A stretch of 64,000 nucleotides of DNA from Arthrobacter agilis. GTDB lineage: Bacteria; Actinomycetota; Actinomycetes; Actinomycetales; Micrococcaceae. The position numbers were made by a program, and so were the translations under genes. The DNA is taken from positions 124,001 to 188,000 of the forward strand of contig NZ_NFSC01000026.1 in the NCBI RefSeq assembly GCF_002157505.1, read 5' to 3'. The notes under the pieces were generated by a model. It worked only from the letters and a program-made list of their open reading frames with translations, was not told where the DNA came from and searched no databases. Below, one piece after another: positions 40,980-49,934 of the stretch; within the stretch, counting starts at the first letter, position 1, and each line of letters opens with the position of its first letter.

Positions 40980-42393
40980 TGTCCTGACAGTCCCCCGGTC
41001 GCGGCGCAACATCGAGTTCGTCCTGCTGCTGCTTGCCCTCACCGTGGCGATCAGTGCCAATTACCTGGCGGGCGCCGGCCGGGAGGAGCCCTTCGCCGAC
41101 CACTTCTGGTTCCAGGCGATCACGCTCGGGCTGATGGGGCTGCTCATCCATGTCATCCTGCGCTTCCGGGCAAAGTATGCCGACCCTGTGATTCTTCCTA
41201 TCGTCATCGCGCTGAACGGGATCGGTCTGGCAATGATCCATCGCCTCGACCTGTCGGCCATCCTGGTCAATCCGGACTATCCCCCTGTGGCACCCCAGCA
41301 GGTCACGTGGACTGCCGTGGCGATCGGAGCGGCGGCAATCCTCCTGATCGTCCTGCGCGACCACCGGATCCTCCGTCGCTTCACCTACATCTCGCTGATC
41401 GTCAGCGCCGTCCTGCTCCTGCTTCCCCTGACGCCGCTCGGTCTTGAGATCAACGGGGCGCGTATCTGGATCTCGGTGGGCGTCGGTACCTTCCAGCCCG
41501 GGGAGATCGCGAAAATCACCCTTGCAATATTCTTTGCAGGGTATTTGTCGACGAACCGCGACCTCATCCTGCTGGCGGGCAAGAAGATCGGCCCACTGCA
41601 GTTGCCCCGGTTCCGGGACCTGGCGCCCATGGCCGCGGCCTGGCTGGTCAGCATCGGCGTGCTGATCTTCCAGCGCGACCTCGGTTCGTCGATCTTGTTC
41701 TTCGGCCTCTTCATGGTCATGATCTATGTGGCGACGAGCCGGGTCAGCTGGGTGCTGATCGGCCTGGCGATGATCGGCGTCGGCGTCTTCTTCGCCCTGG
41801 AACTGTTCAGCCATGTGGCACTGCGCTTCGACTCCTGGATCAACGCGTTCGCGCCCGAGGTGTACAACAGGGCACCCGGCGGCAGCGCGCAGGTGGTGCA
41901 GGGACTGTTCGGCCTGGCCAACGGCGGCCTCGTGGGAACGGGACTGGGCGAGGGCCGCCCTGATCTCGTGACCTATGCCAACAGCGACATGATCATCGCG
42001 GCGCTCGGCGAGGAGCTCGGACTCATCGGCGTCGTCGCCATCGTGATGCTCTATGTGATCCTCGTGTCCCGGGGCATCCGGGCGGCTCTGGGGACCAAGG
42101 ACGGCTTCGGCAAGCTGCTCGCCTGCGGCCTCTCCTTCACCATCGCGCTCCAGTGCTTCGTGGTGATCGGGGGAATCACGCGCCTGATCCCCCTCACGGG
42201 CCTGACCACGCCGTTCATGTCCGCCGGGGGATCCTCGCTGCTGGCAAACTGGCTCATTGTGGCCCTGATCCTGCTCATCTCGGAGACGGCGCGTCGACCG
42301 GCGCCCACAGCCCCGATGACGGATTCGTTCCCCGAAGCGCTCGGCGGTGGGAAACCCGTGAAGAAGAGGACCGCGAAGGAGACGACCCGATGA
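40972..42393 (+). CDS. rodA: RodA: SEDS peptidoglycan glycosyltransferase
   Basis: A 473-residue SEDS protein with about ten membrane helices, which polymerises lipid II together with PbpA. Motifs include GVGTFQPGEIAKITLAIFFAGYL, a large extracellular loop with RFDSWINAF, NSDMIIAALGEELGLIG and the C-terminal LTGLTTPFMSAGGSSLLANW. The position between pstP and pbpA is diagnostic. The start overlaps the pstP 3' end (ATGAGTGA) and the stop overlaps the pbpA start (ATGA). The last 40 residues form a basic cytosolic tail. Confidence 0.95.
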   Translation: MSDVLTVPRSRRNIEFVLLLLALTVAISANYLAGAGREEPFADHFWFQAITLGLMGLLIHVILRFRAKYADPVILPIVIALNGIGLAMIHRLDLSAILVNPDYPPVAPQQVTWTAVAIGAAAILLIVLRDHRILRRFTYISLIVSAVLLLLPLTPLGLEINGARIWISVGVGTFQPGEIAKITLAIFFAGYLSTNRDLILLAGKKIGPLQLPRFRDLAPMAAAWLVSIGVLIFQRDLGSSILFFGLFMVMIYVATSRVSWVLIGLAMIGVGVFFALELFSHVALRFDSWINAFAPEVYNRAPGGSAQVVQGLFGLANGGLVGTGLGEGRPDLVTYANSDMIIAALGEELGLIGVVAIVMLYVILVSRGIRAALGTKDGFGKLLACGLSFTIALQCFVVIGGITRLIPLTGLTTPFMSAGGSSLLANWLIVALILLISETARRPAPTAPMTDSFPEALGGGKPVKKRTAKETTR

Positions 42394-43832
42394 ACCAGGC
42401 CATCCGCAGCGCATGGGTCGTCGCCATCGGCATGTTCGCCCTGGTTCTCGGGTCCCTCACCTATGTTCAGTTCTTCCAGGCGCAGGAACTGAACGCGAAC
42501 CCGTGGAACAGCCGACAGCTGTTCCAGGACTTCGGCCGGCAGCGCGGGGCGATCCTCGTGGACGGCCGGGCCATCGCGGAGTCCGTGCCGTCGCAGGACC
42601 AGTTCAACTACCAGCGCGTGTACAACGAACCCGAGCTGTACGCGCATCTGACGGGGTACTACTCCCTGTCGCTGGGATCCACCCAACTCGAGGACAAGGA
42701 ATCGGAGATCCTCTCCGGCACCAGCAGTTCGCTCTTCTACGACCGCGTCGTCGGACTCTTCTCGGGCGTCGACTCGGAGGGCGCGTCGGTGGAGCTGACG
42801 ATCGATCCCGAGATCCAGCAACTCGCCTCGGACCTCATCCCCGATGACCAGCGGGGTTCGATCGTGGTCATGGAGCCCTCCACGGGCAACATCCTCGCCA
42901 TGGTCTCGAAGCCGACCTACGATCCCAACCTCCTGTCGGGGCACGACACGGGGATCATCGAGGAGAACGTCGCTGCACTCTCCGAACGCCCGGGTCTCTC
43001 CATCTACTCGAACCCCGCAACGGAGTCCCTTGTGGCTCCGGGATCGGTCTTCAAGCTCATCGACGCCGCGGCCGCCCTCGAGTCGGGCAAGTACGACGCC
43101 GACTCCGTGATCCCGAACCCGCCCGCGCTCGAATTCCCCGGTATCGAGTACTCCCTGCCGAACTACGTCACGGGAGGATGCATCAGCAGGACGACGGCGG
43201 ACCTGGAGTTCGCGCTCGAGCAGTCCTGCAACACGCCCTTCGCGCAGATCGCTTTGGACCTCGGTGAGGAGGCCATCCAGGAGCAGGCCGCGAAATTCGG
43301 GTTCGGCGAGGAACTGTCCATCCCGACGCGGGTCATCGCGAGTTCCTTCCCCTCGGACCTGACCGACCCTGAGCTCGCCCAGTCCGCCGTCGGGCAGTTC
43401 GACACACGCGTGACGCCGCTCCAGATGGCCATGGTGACCTCGGCCATCGCCAATGACGGGCAGCAGATGAAACCCCAGCTCGTGAAGTCGATCCGGGCGG
43501 CGGACCTCCAGCTGATCGAGTCCCCTCAGCCCGAGGTGCTCCGCGAGTCGATCAGCCCGGAGACGGCGAACCAGCTCACCGACTGGATGGTCAACGTGGT
43601 GGACAACGGTACGGCGACCGGGGCCCAGGTGCCGGGTGTCGAGGTCGCCGGCAAGACAGGAACCGCGGAGGTCTCCGAGACCGGTGACAACGCGTGGTTC
43701 ACGGGCTTCGCACCTGCCGACGATCCACAGGTAGCAATCTCCATCGTGATGGAGAACGTGGACATCCCCACTGGTCAGCAATTGACCTCACCCAGTGCCA
43801 AGCGACTTATAGAGGCGGTGTTGAACAGATGA
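42390..43832 (+). CDS. pbpA: PbpA: class B penicillin-binding protein (transpeptidase)
   Basis: A 480-residue membrane-anchored transpeptidase. It has an N-terminal transmembrane helix (about 9-28), a dimerisation/pedestal region beginning [16 protein letters not shown], and the penicillin-binding domain with active-site Ser219-Val-Phe-Lys222, Ser279-Cys-Asn281 and Lys422-Thr-Gly424. It cross-links glycan strands made by RodA during polar growth and division. Start and stop codons overlap rodA and pknA by 4 nt each (ATGA), so synthesis of the set is tightly coupled. Confidence 0.95.
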   Translation: MNQAIRSAWVVAIGMFALVLGSLTYVQFFQAQELNANPWNSRQLFQDFGRQRGAILVDGRAIAESVPSQDQFNYQRVYNEPELYAHLTGYYSLSLGSTQLEDKESEILSGTSSSLFYDRVVGLFSGVDSEGASVELTIDPEIQQLASDLIPDDQRGSIVVMEPSTGNILAMVSKPTYDPNLLSGHDTGIIEENVAALSERPGLSIYSNPATESLVAPGSVFKLIDAAAALESGKYDADSVIPNPPALEFPGIEYSLPNYVTGGCISRTTADLEFALEQSCNTPFAQIALDLGEEAIQEQAAKFGFGEELSIPTRVIASSFPSDLTDPELAQSAVGQFDTRVTPLQMAMVTSAIANDGQQMKPQLVKSIRAADLQLIESPQPEVLRESISPETANQLTDWMVNVVDNGTATGAQVPGVEVAGKTGTAEVSETGDNAWFTGFAPADDPQVAISIVMENVDIPTGQQLTSPSAKRLIEAVLNR

Positions 43833-45625
43833 GGCCCACGTCAGGAATCACCCTGGGCGGCAGGTTCGAACTGACCGAGCGCATCGCGATCGGCGGTATG
43901 GGCGAGGTCTGGAAGGCACGGGACCAGATCCTGGGCCGGATCGTGGCGATCAAGATCCTCAAGGAGGAGTACTCGGGTGACCCGGCGTTCCTGAACCGCT
44001 TCCGCGCAGAGGCGCGCCATACGGCGCTGCTCAATCACGAGGGGATCGCCAACGTCTTCGACTACGGCGAGGAGGGCGGTTCCGCCTACCTCGTCATGGA
44101 GCTCGTCCCCGGACAGCCCCTGTCGGCCGTGATCGAGAAGGAGCAGGTGCTCTCGCCCGATCGGACGCTCTCGATCATGGGCCAGACCGCCCTCGCCCTC
44201 GCCGTCGCACACCGGCAGGGCCTCGTCCACCGCGACGTGAAGCCGGGCAACATCCTCGTGATGCCCGACGGCCGGGTGAAGATCACCGATTTCGGCATCG
44301 CCCGGCTGGCCGACCAGGTGCCGCTCACGGCCACGGGCCAGGTCATGGGAACGGCCCAGTACCTCGCACCGGAGCAGGCCACGGGCCAGCCGGCCACCGG
44401 GTCCTCCGACATCTACGCGCTGGGCGTCATCGGGTACGAACTCCTCGCAGGGCGCCGCCCGTTCTCCGGCGAGTCCCAGATCGCGATCGCCCTTGCACAG
44501 GTCAACGATGCCCCGCCACCCCTGCCCGAAACCATCCCGCGCCCCGTGCGCGCGCTGGTCGGGTCCATGCTCGCCAAGGATCCTGCCGATCGGCCGCGGG
44601 ACGCCGAGAGCCTGGCGCGGGCAGTCGACGCCATCCGTGCCGGCAACATCCGGGCCGCGGAAGCCGCGGTGCCCGGGATGCTCGCCTTCGGGACGGGCGC
44701 GGATGCGGCGACGACCGCCGTTCCCCGCCAGGACACCCAGGCGACGACGGCCGTCCCTGCTCCGAAGACATCCGCCCTTCCCAGGGTCGCGGCACCTGCC
44801 GCTGCTGCCGGTGCCGCCGCCGGGATCGCGGCCTCCCGCGACTGGTCGGAGGAGGACATCGACGCCACCGAGCCGGCCCAGCCGTACCGCCGCGAGGAGG
44901 ATCGGCGGAGCCCCTGGCTGATCCCGCTCATCGTCCTGCTCCTGCTCGCACTGGCTGCCATCGCCTTCCTGATCCTCCAGCCGCTCCTGGCTGGGGACGA
45001 TGCCGACAACGTTCCGGCCGGGTCGAGTACCTCGGCCAGTGCGACGCCCTCTCCGTCCAGCACCCCCAGCCCATCGCCCTCCACCACCCCCTCTCCGTCC
45101 CCATCGCCGACGACGCCGTCACCCACCACCGCCGAGGCTGACGAAGGCACCGTCATCTCGCCGGCCGAATACCTTGGACTACCCGTGGAAGAGGCCAGGG
45201 CAAAACTGATTGCGCTCGATTTCGGCGTCAACGTGGTGGAGCAGGCTTCCGATGAGGTGGTAGGAACCGTCATCGACATCAACCCGAGCGGGGCGCAACC
45301 GCCCGGCACGACGATCACACTGACCGTGTCGACCGGTCCCGAGCAGGTGACCGTTCCCGCTGGACTCCAGGGACAGGATGCGGCTGAGGTCGAACGGATC
45401 CTCGTCGACCTCGGACTTCGGCCCCTGAACGTGGGCTCCGAGGAGTCGGACCAGCCCGAGGGGACCGTACTTCGTGTCGATCCCGGACCGGGCGCAGTAC
45501 TCGCCCCGGGGACCCAGGTGAACTACGTCGTGTCCTCGGGCCCGCCGGCCACCGAGGCACCGACCAGCCCGGCGGCCCCGACGCCCGCGTCGGTTCCGAC
45601 GGCGACGGCGACCTCCGGATCATGA
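43829..45625 (+). CDS. pknA: PknA-type Ser/Thr protein kinase with two PASTA domains
   Basis: A 598-residue transmembrane kinase. The catalytic domain (about 12-270) has the Gly loop [12 protein letters not shown], Lys42, HRDVKPGN with Asp136, DFG with Asp154 and an activation loop with Thr residues. After a linker come a transmembrane helix (about 362-386) and a Ser/Thr/Pro-rich segment. Two PASTA modules follow (from about 441 and 506), ending in a Thr/Pro/Ala tail. It phosphorylates division and cell-wall proteins. The mycobacterial PknA has no PASTA region, so this copy may sense muropeptides itself. Confidence 0.94.
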   Translation: MRPTSGITLGGRFELTERIAIGGMGEVWKARDQILGRIVAIKILKEEYSGDPAFLNRFRAEARHTALLNHEGIANVFDYGEEGGSAYLVMELVPGQPLSAVIEKEQVLSPDRTLSIMGQTALALAVAHRQGLVHRDVKPGNILVMPDGRVKITDFGIARLADQVPLTATGQVMGTAQYLAPEQATGQPATGSSDIYALGVIGYELLAGRRPFSGESQIAIALAQVNDAPPPLPETIPRPVRALVGSMLAKDPADRPRDAESLARAVDAIRAGNIRAAEAAVPGMLAFGTGADAATTAVPRQDTQATTAVPAPKTSALPRVAAPAAAAGAAAGIAASRDWSEEDIDATEPAQPYRREEDRRSPWLIPLIVLLLLALAAIAFLILQPLLAGDDADNVPAGSSTSASATPSPSSTPSPSPSTTPSPSPSPTTPSPTTAEADEGTVISPAEYLGLPVEEARAKLIALDFGVNVVEQASDEVVGTVIDINPSGAQPPGTTITLTVSTGPEQVTVPAGLQGQDAAEVERILVDLGLRPLNVGSEESDQPEGTVLRVDPGPGAVLAPGTQVNYVVSSGPPATEAPTSPAAPTPASVPTATATSGS

Positions 45626-45662
45626 CCTGCCCGCAAAGCACGTGGCGGAAGGGCCCGGAGTG

Positions 45663-47630
45663 ATGACCGCGGAGCGCGTCCTGAACGGACGGTACGAGGT
45701 CCGCGAGCTGATCGGCCGTGGAGGCATGGCCGATGTACACCTCGGACGCGATCTCCGGCTCGGGCGATCAGTGGCGATCAAGGTGCTGCGCCAGGACCTG
45801 GCTCGCGATCCCCTCTTCCAGTCGCGGTTCCGACGTGAGGCCCAGGCTGTGGCAGGGCTCAACAACCCCAATATCGTCGCGGTCTACGACACCGGGGAGG
45901 AAGAGATCCCGGACCGGCCGCAGCACGAGGTCAGGGTCCCGTTCATCGTGATGGAGTACGTCCAGGGACGCACGCTGCGTGACCACGTCAAGGCCGGGGA
46001 CCTGACCCCGGAGGACAGCGTCACCTACCTCGCCGGGGTCCTGGACGCGCTGGAATACAGCCATAAGGCCGGGATCGTCCACCGGGACATCAAGCCGGCC
46101 AACGTCATGATCACCCCCGACGGTGCCGTCAAGGTCATGGACTTCGGGATCGCCCGCGCCCTGGCGGACTCGCAGGCCACCATGACACAGACCCAGGCCG
46201 TCCTGGGCACGGCGCAGTACCTCTCACCGGAGCAGGCCCGCGGGGAGACCGTGGATGCCCGCAGCGACCTGTATTCGGCGGGATGCCTCCTGTTCGAGCT
46301 GCTCACAGGCCGCCCGCCGTTCATCGGGGACAGCCCGGTGTCCGTGGCCTACCAGCACGTGCGGGAAGAACCGCCCGTCGCCAGCACCCTTGATCCAGCC
46401 GTCACACCCGCTCTCGACTCCGTCCTTGCCAAGGCCCTGCGGAAGGACCGCGAACACCGGTTCCAGGACGCAGCGTCCTTCCGTCGGGCACTACTCGACG
46501 CTGCCCGCGGTGTCGTCCTGGCGGACGCCGCGGGGGCACCCACCGAGGCGATGGACATCACAGCGCCCCGGACGCGCTCATCGGTCGGTGCGACAGCGAT
46601 GAGCACCACGTACGATCCGCAGACCCGTACCGGAGGCCGGGTAGCGGCCGAACGGTTCCTTCCCTCCGGACAAGGGGACGACGACGATCGCCTGGACCTC
46701 CTGGGGGACGGCGCCGAGCGGGACCGACGGCACGACCAGCACCGGAGATCGTCCCGTGCCGCCTGGCTCACGGTCTTCCTCGTGGCGGTCCTGCTCGTCC
46801 TCGCCGCAGGCTATGTGGTCCTGGACAACCTCCCGGACAACCAGCCGGTCCAGGAGGTGGCGACCGTCGACGTTCCCGATGTGGTGGACATGACCGAGGC
46901 GGATGCGTCCGATGCGATCATGGACGCCGGGCTGGTCCCCTCCACGGACGAGGAGTACAACGCGTCGGTGGAGGCCGGAGACGTCATCAGTTCCGACCCT
47001 TCGGCGGGAGCATCCGTGGAGACGGAGTCCCGCGTGAACATCACCGTCTCGCTGGGTCCCGCCAACGTGGTGCTGCCCGACAAGCTCGCGGGACTCACGG
47101 AGTCCTCGGCGCGGGATGCACTGGAGGACCTCGGGCTGAAGGGCGGCGAGATCACGGAGGAGACCAGTGCCGAGGTCGCGGAAGGCCGTGTCATCAGGAC
47201 GAACCCGCAGGCGGGGCAGTCCGTGCCCGTCGGCACGTCGGTGGACCTGGTGCTGTCCAACGGCAAGGTGACCGTGCCGCTGCTCACCGACCTGACCGTT
47301 CTGCAGGCCGAGGCACTGCTGGCCGATCCCGCCGTACAACTACCGTTCTCCGTCCGCGAGGTCGAGAACAGCGTGGTGACACCGGGGATCGTGACGGCGC
47401 AGTCGTCGCCGGCACGATCACAGGTGGATCAGGGAACGGAGATCGTGCTCTCGGTGGCGAAGGCACCCGCGGCGGAACCGGCGCAGGAGCCGACCCAGGA
47501 ACCCACCCAGACGCCCACCCAGGAACCGTCCTCGGAACCGACGCAGGAACCCTCCCAGACGCCGGGCGGCCGGCCCGCCGAGGGGACGGGGGACCAGCCC
47601 ACGCCAGGACCCACGGAAGGGAACAGCTAG
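45663..47630 (+). CDS. pknB: PknB-type Ser/Thr protein kinase with PASTA domains
   Basis: A 655-residue transmembrane kinase, the master regulator of peptidoglycan synthesis. The kinase domain (about 10-275) has IGRGGMADVHLG, Lys40, HRDIKPAN with Asp142 and DFGIA, and an activation loop TMTQTQAVLGTAQY. The juxtamembrane linker is followed by one transmembrane helix (about 366-388) and three PASTA modules starting near residue 401 that bind lipid II or muropeptides. The C-terminus is a (Q/S)EPTQ-type low-complexity tail. I chose the ATG at 45663. The stop overlaps that of the amidotransferase gene. Confidence 0.95.
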   Translation: MTAERVLNGRYEVRELIGRGGMADVHLGRDLRLGRSVAIKVLRQDLARDPLFQSRFRREAQAVAGLNNPNIVAVYDTGEEEIPDRPQHEVRVPFIVMEYVQGRTLRDHVKAGDLTPEDSVTYLAGVLDALEYSHKAGIVHRDIKPANVMITPDGAVKVMDFGIARALADSQATMTQTQAVLGTAQYLSPEQARGETVDARSDLYSAGCLLFELLTGRPPFIGDSPVSVAYQHVREEPPVASTLDPAVTPALDSVLAKALRKDREHRFQDAASFRRALLDAARGVVLADAAGAPTEAMDITAPRTRSSVGATAMSTTYDPQTRTGGRVAAERFLPSGQGDDDDRLDLLGDGAERDRRHDQHRRSSRAAWLTVFLVAVLLVLAAGYVVLDNLPDNQPVQEVATVDVPDVVDMTEADASDAIMDAGLVPSTDEEYNASVEAGDVISSDPSAGASVETESRVNITVSLGPANVVLPDKLAGLTESSARDALEDLGLKGGEITEETSAEVAEGRVIRTNPQAGQSVPVGTSVDLVLSNGKVTVPLLTDLTVLQAEALLADPAVQLPFSVREVENSVVTPGIVTAQSSPARSQVDQGTEIVLSVAKAPAAEPAQEPTQEPTQTPTQEPSSEPTQEPSQTPGGRPAEGTGDQPTPGPTEGNS

Positions 47631-48271
47631 CGCGCGATGAGCGGGCTGAGTCCTGCCGCCTTGGCTGCAGCACCCGCAAGGCCGAGCGATTCGAGCCAGT
47701 TCCCCAGCATCTGGTAGCCGCCCTCCGTCAGGACCGACTCGGGGTGGAACTGGACGCCGCACAGGGGCGCGGTCTTGTGCTCGAGGCCCATGATGATGCC
47801 GCTGGCGGTGCGTGCGGTGACGGTGAGGTCTGCAGGGATGTCGTCACTCACGGCTGCGAGCGAGTGGTAGCGCGTGGCAGTGACCGGCGACGGCAGCCCG
47901 GCGAAGACACTTGTCGCATCGTGTTCCACCAGGGACGTCTTGCCGTGCATGAGTTCGGGTGCGTGCGTCACCGTTCCGCCGTACGCCTCCGCCAGCGCCT
48001 GGTGTCCGAGGCAGACTCCGAGCATGGGCTTCGCATGCTCGCCGCACCACCGGATGAGGTCGATGCACACGCCGGCCTCGGCGGGCGTACCCGGGCCTGG
48101 GGAGATCAGCACACCGTCGCGTGATGCGGCCATGTCCTCGGCCTCAGCGAGGGTGACGTCGTCGTTCCGGACCACGGTCGTCTCGGCGCCGAGTTCCTGC
48201 AGGTAACCGACCAGGGTGTAGACGAAGCTGTCGTAGTTGTCGACGACGAGGATTCGGGTGGTGTCAGCCAT
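47627..48271 (-). CDS. Class I glutamine amidotransferase (TrpG/PabA-like)
   Basis: A 214-residue glutaminase subunit that delivers ammonia to an anthranilate- or aminodeoxychorismate-synthase partner. The triad is visible: Cys87 in GVCLGHQA and His176/Glu178 in VQFHPESVL. The N-terminus ILVVDNYDSFVYTL is typical. The gene sits at the place of mycobacterial trpG (Rv0013), but no chorismate-using partner is adjacent, so TrpG versus PabA cannot be decided. The stop codon shares the palindrome CTAG with the pknB stop on the other strand. It starts 3 nt after the stop of the 53-residue membrane protein. Confidence 0.92.
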   Translation of the reverse strand: MADTTRILVVDNYDSFVYTLVGYLQELGAETTVVRNDDVTLAEAEDMAASRDGVLISPGPGTPAEAGVCIDLIRWCGEHAKPMLGVCLGHQALAEAYGGTVTHAPELMHGKTSLVEHDATSVFAGLPSPVTATRYHSLAAVSDDIPADLTVTARTASGIIMGLEHKTAPLCGVQFHPESVLTEGGYQMLGNWLESLGLAGAAAKAAGLSPLIAR

Positions 48272-48274
48272 GAG

Positions 48275-48436
48275 CTAGGGGGAACCAATCGTTGAATCTG
48301 TGAGCGGGTTGAACTGGGAGAACCAGGGGAACACGAAGACCATCAGTACCGCGACGGCCGTGAGCACCAGGATGACCGAGAGGATGACGCGCATCCACAG
48401 GGGACCGGGGAGAGTCCGGAAGATCCATCCATACAT
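48275..48436 (-). CDS. 53-residue single-span membrane protein
   Basis: This small gene fits exactly between the sortase stop (TAG, 5 nt upstream) and the amidotransferase ATG (3 nt downstream), so it is part of one operon. The protein starts MYGWIFRTLPGPLWMRVI, has one strongly hydrophobic helix (about 17-37) and a short polar C-terminus with FPWFSQFNP. The positive-inside rule puts the N-terminus in the cytosol. The exact packing of starts and stops supports translation. The function is unknown; it may assist the sortase or cell-division proteins. Confidence 0.8.
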   Translation of the reverse strand: MYGWIFRTLPGPLWMRVILSVILVLTAVAVLMVFVFPWFSQFNPLTDSTIGSP

Positions 48437-48441
48437 CGTGG

Positions 48442-49263
48442 CTATCCCTGTCCTGCGGCGCGGGCGACCTGCTCCGCGATCTCGGGCGGCGGACCGGCAT
48501 CCACAGGACGCCAGGACTCCATGACCGAATAAGCAATAATACGCTCCTGTGCGCCGAAGCGCGGATTGCAGCTGGTCAGCGTCAGGATCCTGTCGACGGG
48601 TTCCGCGTCCGGCTGCGTGGGGACCGGTGCGATCACGTCCACGCGGTCGGGGAGGACGATCTCGGTATTGCGGAAGACGTATGTGTAGAACCCGTCGCGT
48701 GTCTGGACGTAGATGCGGTCGCCCGGGACGAGCGTGTGGATCTGGTCGAGGACCTGGCCGTGGGTCTGGCGATGACCGGCGAGCGCGAAATTCCCTACCT
48801 CGCCCGGAGCCCCGGTTCCCGGGTAGTGGCCCAGGCCGAGATTGTCGAGGACGTCCGTCCCGACGCCCGCGGTGACGGGACGGGAATAGTTCTCGCCGAA
48901 CCGGGGGATGTAGACCACCGCGAAGGTCCCGACCAGGTCGCTCTGCGGAAGGACGGCGGGTTCACCGAAGTCCTCCGGCGCAGGGGGCTCGGTCCCTTCG
49001 GCCGGCGCCGAGGGAACCGGCGCCGCCGTAACGGGTGGTACATCCGAGAAGAACTCCTCGAGGGCGTGTTCCTGTTTGATCCCGGAATCGATGTTGGTCC
49101 ACCACAGCTCCCAGCCCACGAAGAGCAGGAGGACGACACCGACGGTGATGAGCAGTTCGCCCAGGACCTGCGCGCCGATCTGGACGGGGGTACGACGGCG
49201 TCGCTGCGGCAGTGCCTGCGCCGCGGCATGCCCGGGTGCGGCGTCGAGGGTTGACCTGGCCAC
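48442..49263 (-). CDS. Class E sortase
   Basis: A 273-residue membrane-anchored transpeptidase. A basic segment (RRRR at 21-24) and one transmembrane helix (about 36-55) are followed by a Pro-rich linker and the sortase beta-barrel with His164 in LAGHRQTHG, Cys232 in TLTSCNP and Arg241. Class E sortases join LAXTG-type surface proteins to the wall in high-GC actinobacteria. I chose the GTG at 49263, with AGGAG at 6 nt; the ATG at 49431 would leave only 12 bp to crgA and add a non-conserved Pro/Ala tail. No substrate gene is adjacent. It begins an operon with the small membrane protein and the amidotransferase. Confidence 0.9.
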   Translation of the reverse strand: MARSTLDAAPGHAAAQALPQRRRRTPVQIGAQVLGELLITVGVVLLLFVGWELWWTNIDSGIKQEHALEEFFSDVPPVTAAPVPSAPAEGTEPPAPEDFGEPAVLPQSDLVGTFAVVYIPRFGENYSRPVTAGVGTDVLDNLGLGHYPGTGAPGEVGNFALAGHRQTHGQVLDQIHTLVPGDRIYVQTRDGFYTYVFRNTEIVLPDRVDVIAPVPTQPDAEPVDRILTLTSCNPRFGAQERIIAYSVMESWRPVDAGPPPEIAEQVARAAGQG

Positions 49264-49443
49264 TGCCGCTCCTGCCGCTGGGGATGCACCGGTATCGGGC
49301 GGTTCTTGGCTAGAATCGTTCCCAGAACCGCCCGCCGGATGATGTTCTTCCTTCAGGATAACCTGCGGGTCTGGACGCGCCGGGGCGCCCCGCGAGACCA
49401 CCGGCGCAGCTGATCCGCAGTTGCGCCCCATCGAGGAGAATCC

Positions 49444-49692
49444 GTGCCCGAATCGAAGCCCCGCAAGAGAGCCAGCACCGCTGCGCCCGCCGTGAAGTCC
49501 TCGCAGCCCAAGCCGAACCCGGTCTGGTACAAGCCCGTGATGTTCGGGCTCATGATCATCGGACTGCTGTGGATCATCACGTTCTACATCTCGATGTCCA
49601 CCCTTCCGGTGGCGGCCTGGGGGTCCTGGAACATCCTCGTCGGGTTCGGCATTGCCATCGTCGGCTTCCTGATGACCACACGCTGGCGGTAG
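49444..49692 (+). CDS. crgA: Cell division protein CrgA
   Basis: An 82-residue membrane protein with a basic N-terminus (MPESKPRKRAS) and two transmembrane helices (about 32-50 and 58-78) joined by a short loop containing a conserved Trp-Gly-Ser-Trp-Asn. CrgA scaffolds FtsZ, FtsQ, FtsI and CwsA at the septum. The GTG start has CGAGGAG upstream. A TAGAAT -10-like box at 49311-49316 on the plus strand could drive it with a leader of about 120 nt that runs across the start of the divergent sortase gene. Confidence 0.95.
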   Translation: MPESKPRKRASTAAPAVKSSQPKPNPVWYKPVMFGLMIIGLLWIITFYISMSTLPVAAWGSWNILVGFGIAIVGFLMTTRWR

Positions 49693-49754
49693 TTCCACTT
49701 CCCACCGGTGCGGTCGGAGGACCTATCCCCACTGTGCACACGGTGTGCAGAAAG

Positions 49755-49883
49755 TTATCCACAGATGTGCACAGTCTTGTTGATCATCGGCCCGATGTCC
49801 TGAGATCCCGGGCCCTGCTTATCCACAGGTGTGGAATTACATGTGTGTAAGTTATCCCCCGTGTGGATAAGGGGTGTGGATAA
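49755..49883. other. Cluster of four consensus DnaA boxes outside oriC
   Basis: The gap between crgA and the rhomboid gene holds TTATCCACA at 49755-49763 and 49819-49827 (plus) and at 49862-49870 and 49875-49883 (minus), plus a near match TTATCCCCC at 49852. TGTGCACA occurs twice at the left. This is dense enough to bind several DnaA molecules. No unwinding element or replication gene is next to it. Confidence 0.85.
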
Positions 49884-49885
49884 CG

Positions 49886-49923
49886 CAGCTGAGGGCCGGT
49901 TCAGGCGAACCGGCCCTCAGCTG
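49886..49923 (-). terminator. Terminator of the ppiA-rhomboid transcript
   Basis: A perfect 17-bp inverted repeat (49886-49902 and 49907-49923) with a 4-nt loop lies 11 bp behind the rhomboid stop, directly next to the DnaA-box cluster, which it may insulate from transcription. Confidence 0.85.
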
Positions 49924-49934
49924 TCCTCCTCGTC

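Noticed and set aside
49755-49883. A second origin of replication
   Set aside because: DnaA boxes are present but there is no unwinding tract or initiator gene, and the dnaN-side gap fits oriC better.
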